Below, piece after piece: positions 10,325-16,843 of a DNA stretch of 64,000 nt. This stretch comes from Lysobacterales bacterium (GTDB lineage: Bacteria > Pseudomonadota > Gammaproteobacteria > Xanthomonadales > Xanthomonadaceae). The stretch's first letter is position 1. Every line of letters starts with the position of its first letter. The stretch lies in NCBI GenBank assembly GCA_014946745.1, contig JADCRD010000001.1, positions 1,178,001 to 1,242,000 of the forward strand, read 5' to 3'. The notes beneath the pieces are model-generated. The model was not told the DNA's origin, did no database searches, and saw only the letters and a program-made list of their open reading frames with translations. Made by a program: the position numbers and the translations under genes.

Positions 10325-11923
10325 CTAGGCAATGCCGTGGCCGATGGCGGCGAAGGCGGTGGCGGCGTAGGCGCCGCCCAGTGCAGCCTGGTTGCCGAGG
10401 CGGACATTGCCCGGGTTGGCGCCGGCGTTGAACGCCGCGCCTTCTGCCGTGCCGGTTTCGGTTGGCGCGGTCCAGCCGGCGGCCTGGTAGTTGGCGACGG
10501 CGCCCGCCACCGGGAAGCCATAGGCGTGGTTGCCCGTCGCCGGGTTGATGCCGTACGAGTAGGCGATGTAGCCGCTGGCCGCGCCGCCCGGAATGGCGGG
10601 CAGGTTGGCGCTGGCGCCGTGAGCGATGGAGCCGTGGTGCACGGCGCCGATGCCCGTCAGCCCGGCACGCGCGGCCAGGGGCAGGTAGACGAAGTTGCCG
10701 TCGCCCGTCAGAAGGAACTGCGAGGCCGCGCCCGCCGCGACATCGACCGGAACGCGCAGGGCCAGGCCCGAATTGTTGATGAGGATGCCGCCGAAAGCGC
10801 CGCCCGGCGGCACGTACTTGTAGAGCGTGTACGAAAAGGCGTTGGGCGTGCCGGCGCCGTAATTCAGCACCTGCGGCGGCGTTCCCGCTGGCACTTGCGC
10901 CTGTGCGCCGGCGATCTGGTGGTTGATGAAGTTCTGCGCCGTGGGGCTCATGGGCTGCTGCGGATACACCCAATTGCACGCGGCCAAGGTGCTGCCGCCG
11001 AAGGCCGGCGCCGCGCCCAGGCGCCAATGGTCCCAGTCCCAGTGCGACAGGATGATGGGCACGCCGCCGGCGGCGTTGTTGTAAATGGGACCGGTGAACG
11101 TGCCCAGGTCGCGCCGCATGTTGGCCGGCAGCGTGCCGCGGAAGAAGCCGAGAGGGTAGCCGGTGTCGTAGTAGAAAACGGGCTCCATGGCGCGGTTGAA
11201 CAGCAGGTTGCAGCCGCCCTGACCGACGTTCATCACGCCGAGTGCGCCGGACGACGGCGGCGGCAGCACCACCAAGGCCGGGGCGAGCTTGAGGCGCTTG
11301 GTGGGCGGCCCCGTGACCGCGCCGCCCAGGGGCAGACCGTTCATGTCGGTGAACGAGCGCTTCTTGCCGCGCGTACGGTCGCCGTCCAGCTGAAGGGGCC
11401 CGGCCGCGTTCTGCCTGGACGGCCGCACGAGCACGACTTCGGGGCCCTGCACAGCGGGTATCCACAGCAGGTTCCAATCGGCGATTTGCCAATAGCCGTA
11501 GCGCGGCGTCCACACGTCGCCCTTGCCGGCGGTGAACTCGTCGGCCGGGGGGTACAGCTCGCCCAACAGCACCTGCTTGGGGTCGCCCCCTTCCACCAGG
11601 AACAGCGAATACCACGAGCCCTCGATGGGGCCGTCGGTGCCGGCCTTCAGCACATTGCTCACCACGCTGTCCGCGCTGCCCGTCACATGCAGCAGGATGG
11701 TGGGCAGCAGGGGCCAGCGCCGCGGCGGCTTCCTCAGCGCAAGCAGCGCGTATTCGACCGGGATCATGTCGAACAGCAGGTACCAGCTCTTGTCCACCGG
11801 GTTCTGGTCCACCTTGGTCAGGCAGGCCAGATACTCGTTATGCGCCGACTTGGGGTCGTCGAACGAGGGCTGTGTCAGCTGGTGCTGAACGTTGAACGCT
11901 ACCGCATCCCATGGATCACTCAA
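10325..11923 (-). CDS. ComEC/Rec2-type metallo-beta-lactamase-fold protein, first gene of the operon
   Basis: Contains the signature of the ComEC-type beta-lactamase fold: GVMNVGQGGCNLL near residue 235, then SHWDWDHW near 290-297 (the HxDxDH metal motif), LLTGDGNF near 402 and AVHHGS near 430. There are no membrane segments, so unlike full ComEC it lacks the DNA channel and would be a soluble metal-dependent hydrolase, perhaps a nuclease or phosphodiesterase. I chose a TTG start at 11923 because GGAGGGA lies five bases upstream, giving 532 residues; in-frame ATGs at 11956 and 12031 have weaker context. Residues ~1-230 form an extra N-terminal domain that I do not recognise. Two dyads lie 130-230 bases upstream. 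It heads the operon of giant proteins. Confidence 0.8.
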   Translation of the reverse strand: MSDPWDAVAFNVQHQLTQPSFDDPKSAHNEYLACLTKVDQNPVDKSWYLLFDMIPVEYALLALRKPPRRWPLLPTILLHVTGSADSVVSNVLKAGTDGPIEGSWYSLFLVEGGDPKQVLLGELYPPADEFTAGKGDVWTPRYGYWQIADWNLLWIPAVQGPEVVLVRPSRQNAAGPLQLDGDRTRGKKRSFTDMNGLPLGGAVTGPPTKRLKLAPALVVLPPPSSGALGVMNVGQGGCNLLFNRAMEPVFYYDTGYPLGFFRGTLPANMRRDLGTFTGPIYNNAAGGVPIILSHWDWDHWRLGAAPAFGGSTLAACNWVYPQQPMSPTAQNFINHQIAGAQAQVPAGTPPQVLNYGAGTPNAFSYTLYKYVPPGGAFGGILINNSGLALRVPVDVAAGAASQFLLTGDGNFVYLPLAARAGLTGIGAVHHGSIAHGASANLPAIPGGAASGYIAYSYGINPATGNHAYGFPVAGAVANYQAAGWTAPTETGTAEGAAFNAGANPGNVRLGNQAALGGAYAATAFAAIGHGIA

Positions 11924-12157
11924 AGCGCTCCCTCCGCTGGTTAAACGGAAACCCATTGGCCCTGCACGGCGGAAGCAATATGCGGGGATGTAACATTTCA
12001 GTCGACGTTTTGCTAAGCCATATTGAATCACCGGCGACCGATATAGCGCGACCTGTCAGAACTGACAGAGCAGGCCAGTGCAATCGTGCCGCTTTCCCAC
12101 CGCAGCACTGGCTTGCAAGAGCGCGGGAGTCGCGTTGTCAGAACTGACAGGTTGTCA
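11924..12157 (-). promoter_or_regulatory. Upstream region of the four-gene operon, with two lux-box-like dyads
   Basis: This region is the only plausible control region for the minus-strand operon. It holds a relatively AT-rich stretch (about 11970-12050) and two copies of the dyad TGTCAGAACTGACAG. The first copy is at 12053-12068, flanked as ACCTGTCAGAACTGACAGAG, and the second at 12136-12150. The arms CTGTCAG and CTGACAG are exact reverse complements around AA. The CTGT-N8-ACAG layout matches the core of the lux box bound by LuxR-type regulators. No luxR or luxI gene lies in the window. The dyads could instead belong to the neighbouring IS remnant. Confidence 0.45.
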
Positions 12158-12377
12158 GCCGCTTGCCCCAGCTGCGGCGCTCGCCGCATGGCGGAGTCGG
12201 CGCGGCATGTGGTGAAGAAGGTGTTCGGCCCGCGGTCGGTGCGGCACTGGGGCTGAGTGTTCCGTAGCCCTTGCGTTTCCTGTTCTCCAGGAAGCCCAAC
12301 GCCGTCAGCCCGGTGCTGGGCATCTTGCAGCGCGTGATCGCCGGTTGGCTTGCCGATCAGGCCGGCGTGCCGCGGGA
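12158..12377 (+). pseudogene. IS91-family transposase remnant (frameshifted)
   Basis: Frame from 12158 reads ACPSCGARRMAESA and continues to VRHW, which matches the N-terminal CxxC zinc-binding region of IS91/IS801-type (Y2, rolling-circle) transposases. Just after RHW, near 12250, one base is missing. In the shifted frame the text reads LSVP, then a TAG where the family has Tyr, then PLRFLF, RKPNAVSPVLG and IAGWLADQAGV, again as expected for IS91 transposases. So both a frameshift and an amber stop break the gene, and only an internal ~75-codon piece remains. The catalytic tyrosines are gone. It abuts a gcvP fragment. Family assignment is from motif memory. Confidence 0.65.
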
Positions 12378-12380
12378 TAG

Positions 12381-13013
12381 GCGCCGTTCTGTTCGTCCTC
12401 GATCCTCCCCATCGGCTACGCCTGCATTCTGATGATGGGCGGCGAGGGCCTGAAGAAGGCCACCGAGGTCGCGATCCTGTCGGCCAACTACATCACCGAT
12501 CGCCTGCAGCCGCATTTCCCGACCCTGTACCGCAACCGCAACGGCCGCGTCGCGCGCGAGTGCATCATCGATCCGCGCCCGCTGAAGGACAGCTGCGGCG
12601 TCAGCGTGGACGACATCGCCAAGCGCCTGATCGACTACGGCTTCCATGCGCCTACCATGAGCTTCCCGGTGGTGGGCACATTGATGATCCAGCCGACCGA
12701 GTCCGAGGCCAAGGTCGAGATCGACCGCTTCTGCGTCGCAATGATCGCGATCCGCCGTGAGATCGCCGAAGTCGAGGCCGGCCGCTTCAGCATCGAGCAG
12801 AGCCCGCTGCGTCATGCGCCGCACACCGTGCACGATCTGGTGGATGCCGACTGGAACCGCGCCTGCAGCCGCGAGGAGGCGGTGTTCCCTGCCGGCGTCG
12901 CCCGCACCGACAAATACTGGTGCCCGGTCGGCCGCGTCGACAACGTGTTCGGCGATCGCAACCTGATCTGCACCTGCCCGACGCCGGATGCGTATCGGGA
13001 CGAGGCGGCGTGA
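12381..13013 (+). pseudogene. gcvP: gcvP 3' fragment (glycine dehydrogenase, decarboxylating)
   Basis: The last ~210 residues of the glycine cleavage system P protein are present in one frame, from [19 protein letters not shown] near 12393 through [37 protein letters not shown] and APHTVHDL to [16 protein letters not shown], and a TGA at 13013. Full GcvP is about 950 residues, so the N-terminal three quarters with the PLP-binding lysine are absent. Upstream the frame is closed by a TAG at 12378 and the preceding bases belong to the IS91 remnant. The fragment is well conserved, so the truncation is probably recent. An intact gcvP is presumably elsewhere in the genome. Confidence 0.85.
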
Positions 13014-13025
13014 AGCACTGAACAA

Positions 13026-13053
13026 CCTGCGCCCCGGACCGAAGGGGCGCAGG
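13026..13053 (+). terminator. Hairpin after the gcvP fragment
   Basis: Arms CCTGCGCCCC (13026-13035) and GGGGCGCAGG (13044-13053) form a perfect 10-bp stem with an 8-base loop, followed by a short CAGTTTC. It lies 12 bases past the gcvP stop, which suggests the gene's native terminator travelled with the fragment. The T-run is weak. Confidence 0.55.
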
Positions 13054-13426
13054 CAGTTTCCGCGCTTCTGCGTCCTGCATCTTCACGGCCACCGTCATCT
13101 TCACGGCCACCGTGCTTGCCTCGCATCGACGGAAGTCTGGAGCGTGCAGCGCGAGTGGGCACCTGCAGCGAAGGAATTGGAGCGCGGAAGGCGATTGGCT
13201 TGAGCAACGGCAGCTCCAGCGAACTCGGTCCGCTTGGAGGGTCGCTCAGGCCGGGCTGGCCGCAGACGTGTTGGTGACTGCGCTGTGGGCGTGGAACGTC
13301 CACCGCGCCAACAATCGGGCCGCGCTGATCGGGAGCATCGACAGCCCGTTGAGGGCGGAACTTACCGGCGGCGGGCGCGCAGCTATGCGCCGTCTACGAC
13401 ACCCACCTGGCCACTGACTGCCCGAC
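13054..13426. other. Intergenic stretch with an 18-bp tandem duplication
   Basis: No gene can be supported. An 18-base unit beginning CATCTTCACGGCC occurs twice in direct tandem at 13078-13095 and 13096-13113. Short ORFs in this stretch show no recognisable domain and have no ribosome-binding site. It may be degraded sequence from the rearranged junction to its left. Confidence 0.5.
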
Positions 13427-13852
13427 TCAGTCAGCAGCGCCTGCAGCCGCGAACGACTCGATGAGCTGATCGGAGCTGACCAGCCCCTGCATTCTGCTGA
13501 GTACTTGGCCATCCGGCGCAAACAGCAGCAGCTGCGTGGAACTCGCCTGATGCTCACGCATGAACTGCTGCCCCTCAGGTCGGCCGACATCCGCGATCAG
13601 GAAATGCAGGGCATCGCCAAGGCTTTCCCGCGCCGCGTCCAGTTCCCGGGTCTGCTGGTTGCTGACCAGCAGGTTCGGATCGTAGACGAACACCACAGCG
13701 GGCTTGCCTGCACCGATCTTGCTCAGATCCGTATCGAACCCGCGCGGCAGGTTCATCAGCACCAGCCCCAGCATCGCGACAAGGAAGGCCGTGATCGCGA
13801 TGCGCTGCCAGGCCTTGCTGCGTCTTTCGGTGCCCTGAGTGGGGTCTTGCAT
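13427..13852 (-). CDS. Membrane-anchored thioredoxin-fold-like protein of unknown function
   Basis: A 141-residue protein. The ATG at 13852 is chosen because AAGGAG precedes it by about seven bases; a longer ORF to 14122 has low-complexity sequence and no ribosome-binding site. Residues ~20-38 (IAITAFLVAMLGLVLMNL) form one membrane anchor. The remaining ~100 residues resemble a thioredoxin fold: KPAVVFVYDPNLLVSN, then QLLLFAPDGQVLSRM, then a final helix. There is no CxxC, so it is unlikely to be a disulfide oxidoreductase. It probably faces the periplasm. Its role is unknown, and its neighbours give no functional hint. Confidence 0.75.
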   Translation of the reverse strand: MQDPTQGTERRSKAWQRIAITAFLVAMLGLVLMNLPRGFDTDLSKIGAGKPAVVFVYDPNLLVSNQQTRELDAARESLGDALHFLIADVGRPEGQQFMREHQASSTQLLLFAPDGQVLSRMQGLVSSDQLIESFAAAGAAD

Positions 13853-14339
13853 GGGGAACTCCTTGCAGGTGCTCAGAAGGTGGAAACGGGGAGCAGCCGA
13901 ACCAACGCGCAGCGTCTGCCTTGAGTGCCCCCAGGCGGCCTCTGGAGCCGCCGAAGTCACGGCATGCGGCGCTCGTCGAACTCCTCCAGAACACGGCGTA
14001 TCGCTATCGACCCACAGCGCAAACGGAGACGGGCGATCCGCATGGCCGGCAGTGAACGGTTCGGTCTTCCGTCGAGCGGCTGGGCCCTCGGAACGCGGTC
14101 GCAGTCTACCGAGCCAATCCACCCGAGTTTAGATTCGTTCCGCCCTGCGCCCCGTGGGCTTGTAGCGCTTCGGTCCGCGACATCGCGCTCGCGAAAGGCC
14201 CGGCCGATGTGTGGATGGCGTGGACACGTCTGTGGTCCGCCTGCAAGCGCATCAGCGACCGCCATGCACGCAAGGTGATCGGCGCAGTGCCGGTCACTGC
14301 AAGTCGCCACATCGGTTCAGGACATCGCGTGGTGGACGT
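13853..14339. other. Intergenic region, nothing assignable
   Basis: This 487-base gap lies between two minus-strand genes. Overlapping ORFs on both strands are high-GC shadows with Arg/Ser-rich, low-information translations. No tRNA, repeat or clear promoter pair was seen; the promoter for the thioredoxin-fold gene presumably lies here. Confidence 0.5.
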
Positions 14340-15152
14340 TCAGCGAAACCAGCCGCAGCGCTGCCACGGGCTGCGCGGGTTGCGCAGCAGCTCCTCGACG
14401 ATCCGGACCATGCCTTCGAAGTCGGGTTCGTCGACGCCGCCCCAGAGCGCCCGCCCCAGCAGATAGCTGGTTGCGAACTCGCGCCAGGACTTGAACGTCC
14501 GCTGGGACACGAAGGCCGCCATCCGGATCATCGTCATGGCCTCGGCGCGGTTGAAGTAGCCCGCGCCAAAGGCGACGCGGCTGACCACCACCGCCCGGCC
14601 GAGGTCATAGGCGCGCGTGCCGCGCTCCACATCGGCCTGGGTGACCAGGTAGCCGAGGGCCTCAAGGCGCGCAATCGCTTCGGGATGATGGGCGATGAAT
14701 TCCGCCAGCTCCGGGTTGTGCTCCAGGTCGTCGACGAAGACCTGCTCCAGATGCTCGCGGCTGACGTCGGGATCGCCCTCGCTGGCCGCGTCGATAAGCA
14801 GGTCGAAGGTCGCCGAATGGCCTTCCATGAGCAGCGACTGCACGCACTCCCGCGCCTGCGCCGCGTTTCGGGTGTTCCAGAAGTCGGCCAGCCACGTGCG
14901 CATCTCGGCGCGCGGCTTGTGCGGGTCCAGCGTATTGACGGGAAACGCGTTGTTCACTCCGAGTACCGCTCCCACCGCGAGCTCGCGCGTGAGCTCCGGG
15001 TTCTCCGGCACGTCGGGTGCCTCGGGAAACCAGGCCCTCCAGCGTTCATCCGAGCGCTGCCAGCGTCGCTTGGCCAGCCAGGCCGAGCTGGCCGCGAGCG
15101 CGAGACCGACACCGGTGCCGGCGAGGATCTGCAGCAGCTGCGTGTCTTCCAT
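14340..15152 (-). CDS. DUF1266 domain protein
   Basis: A 270-residue protein beginning MEDTQLLQILAGTG at 15152; an ORF extension to 15314 is Arg/Pro-rich and unlikely to be translated. Residues ~6-24 form one N-terminal hydrophobic segment followed by KRRW, a membrane anchor or signal-anchor. The C-terminal half carries the DUF1266 pattern: RAYDLGRAVVVSR, GYFNRAEAMTMI, then SWREFATSYLLGRALWGG near residues 215-245. DUF1266 proteins (YbeR/YbeU-type in Escherichia coli) are often found near chaperone or secretion genes, but their function is unknown. No ribosome-binding site is obvious. Expression is monocistronic as far as can be seen. Confidence 0.75.
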   Translation of the reverse strand: MEDTQLLQILAGTGVGLALAASSAWLAKRRWQRSDERWRAWFPEAPDVPENPELTRELAVGAVLGVNNAFPVNTLDPHKPRAEMRTWLADFWNTRNAAQARECVQSLLMEGHSATFDLLIDAASEGDPDVSREHLEQVFVDDLEHNPELAEFIAHHPEAIARLEALGYLVTQADVERGTRAYDLGRAVVVSRVAFGAGYFNRAEAMTMIRMAAFVSQRTFKSWREFATSYLLGRALWGGVDEPDFEGMVRIVEELLRNPRSPWQRCGWFR

Positions 15153-15396
15153 GCCATGGGTCCGTGCTTGGCGATGAGTCGAGCGATGAGCGTTTCCAGT
15201 ATCGACGATCTGTGTTTTCCGCGGAGGGGCTGGCCTGAGCCGCCGCGACACGCAAGCCGGCCCGCGGCGCGTGGCGTTCGGATTTCGAGCGCCACCCCAA
15301 GTCCGCGGGACCACGATCGCGTGGGAGGCGCGATCAGGTTCGATCCTCAGCAGCTCCGACCGGAGACGGGCTGGGCCGAGGAGCGCGTGCAGCTGC

Positions 15397-15402
15397 TAGC
15401 AT
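15397..15402 (+). promoter_or_regulatory. Candidate -10 box (TAGCAT) for the dicarboxylate symporter
   Basis: TAGCAT followed by TCGCC lies 30 bases before the symporter ATG. The same TAnnAT-TCGC layout precedes the glutamate dehydrogenase and glutaryl-CoA dehydrogenase-like genes in this window. No clear -35 box at 17 bases. Confidence 0.35.
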
Positions 15403-15431
15403 TCGCCACCCTTCACGCGCGGATCACTTGG

Positions 15432-16724
15432 ATGCTCTCTCACCGCAGCCTGACCTTCTGGATCCTCGTGGCCCTGGTGCTGGGCATCGTGGCCGGCTTC
15501 GCCGTCAACCAGACGGTGGCCGATCCGAGTTCGATCATCGCCCATCTCGGTCTGGTCACCACGGTCTTCTTGCGCCTCATCAAGATGATCATCGCGCCGC
15601 TGGTGCTCGCCACGCTGGTGGTGGGCATCGCCAAGATGGGCGATGGGGCAGCGGTGGGGCGGGTCGGCATCAAGGCGGTGAGCTGGTTCGTGCTGGCCTC
15701 GGCGGCGTCGCTCAGCCTGGGGCTGCTGATGGTCAACCTGCTGGCGCCGGGCGTCGGGCTGGACGTTCCGCTGCCGGAGGCGGGTGCTGCGACCGGCATT
15801 TCCGCTACCGCGATGTCGCTGCAGGACTTCGTCACCCATCTGGTGCCGACCAGCATTTTCGACGGCTTGGCGAATAACGAGATCCTGCAGATCGTGGTGT
15901 TCTCGGTGCTGTTCGGCGCCGCCTGTGCGGCCATCGGCGAGAAGGGCAAGGCCCTGGTCGATGCGCTGGAAGGCCTGTCCTACGCCATGCTCAAGCTGAC
16001 CATGTACGTGATGTGGTTCGCGCCGCTGGCGGTGTTCGCGGCGGTGGCCTCCACGGTGGCCAAGAGTGGCTTCGGCATCCTCGGCAAGTATGTGGAGTTC
16101 ATGCTGGGCTTCTATCTGTCGATCCTGCTGCTGTGGCTGCTGCTGTTCGGCGCGGCTTTCCTCGTCATCGGCCGCCGCGCCGTGCGGCTGTTCGGCATCG
16201 TGCGCGAGCCGGTGATGCTGGCCTTTGCCACCGCGTCCAGCGAGGCCGCGTATCCGCGTACCTTGGCCCAGCTGGAAAAGTTCGGCTGCAGCAACCGCGT
16301 GGCCTCGTTCGTGCTGCCGCTCGGCTACTCGTTCAACCTCGATGGTTCGATGATGTACTGCACCTTCGCGGTGATGTTCATCGCCCAGGCCTACGGCATC
16401 GAGCTGACGTGGGCGCAGCAGCTGACCATGCTGCTGATCCTGATGGTGACCTCGAAGGGCATGGCCGGCGTTCCGCGCGCCTCGCTGGTGGTGATCGCGG
16501 CGACGCTCGCGCAGTTCGACCTGCCCGAGGCCGGCCTGCTGCTGCTGCTCGGCATTGACCACTTCCTCGATATGGGGCGTTCCGCCACCAACGTGATCGG
16601 CAACAGCGTCGCCACCGCCGTGGTGTCGAAGTGGGAAGGTCAGCTGCGCGCCGAGGGCGAGGCGGCGCCTGAGCTGATCGCCGCAACGGCCGACACCGGT
16701 GGGTCAGGGACGCCTCGCGCCTGA
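15432..16724 (+). CDS. Dicarboxylate/amino acid:cation symporter (DAACS family)
   Basis: A 430-residue inner-membrane secondary transporter that takes up C4-dicarboxylates or glutamate/aspartate with Na+ or H+. Family marks are RLIKMIIAPLVLATLVVG near residue 50, the SFNLDGSMMY loop near 300, GMAGVPRAS near 340, and DHFLDMGRSATNVIGN near 375. These correspond to the re-entrant hairpins and substrate-binding helices of GltPh/DctA. About eight hydrophobic helices are visible and the length is normal for the family. The ATG at 15432 begins the first helix region. It is monocistronic and precedes NAD-glutamate dehydrogenase by ~120 bases, which makes glutamate a reasonable but unproven substrate. 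Confidence 0.9.
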   Translation: MLSHRSLTFWILVALVLGIVAGFAVNQTVADPSSIIAHLGLVTTVFLRLIKMIIAPLVLATLVVGIAKMGDGAAVGRVGIKAVSWFVLASAASLSLGLLMVNLLAPGVGLDVPLPEAGAATGISATAMSLQDFVTHLVPTSIFDGLANNEILQIVVFSVLFGAACAAIGEKGKALVDALEGLSYAMLKLTMYVMWFAPLAVFAAVASTVAKSGFGILGKYVEFMLGFYLSILLLWLLLFGAAFLVIGRRAVRLFGIVREPVMLAFATASSEAAYPRTLAQLEKFGCSNRVASFVLPLGYSFNLDGSMMYCTFAVMFIAQAYGIELTWAQQLTMLLILMVTSKGMAGVPRASLVVIAATLAQFDLPEAGLLLLLGIDHFLDMGRSATNVIGNSVATAVVSKWEGQLRAEGEAAPELIAATADTGGSGTPRA

Positions 16725-16791
16725 TTGGCATACCGTGCGGTACGCCGCTTGCAGAGCGGGCTTACGGCAAGCCTGGGCACGCGATCTCCAC

Positions 16792-16797
16792 TATCAT
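16792..16797 (+). promoter_or_regulatory. Candidate -10 box (TATCAT) for NAD-glutamate dehydrogenase
   Basis: TATCAT followed by TCGCGGC lies 47 bases before the chosen ATG at 16844. The layout resembles the TACAAT-TCGCGGC in front of the glutaryl-CoA dehydrogenase-like gene. The -35 is not convincing. Confidence 0.4.
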
Positions 16798-16843
16798 TCG
16801 CGGCTCTTGAATGGCTCCGCCCCCAGAGCCAAGAACCTCCGCC

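Noticed and set aside
9503..11944. An 813-codon plus-strand frame opposite the DUF6603/MBL genes
   Set aside because: Shadow of the minus-strand genes. The translation is Gly/Arg/Ala repeats with no motif, while the minus strand has ComEC-type motifs and coupled starts.
1..12031. Operon as a contractile injection system or phage tail cluster
   Set aside because: No sheath, tube, baseplate wedge, LysM spike or AAA assembly ATPase is recognisable, so I do not name it so.
13112..13417. A 101-codon plus-strand frame in the gap after the gcvP fragment
   Set aside because: No ribosome-binding site, no domain, and low-information sequence; it overlaps other shadow frames.
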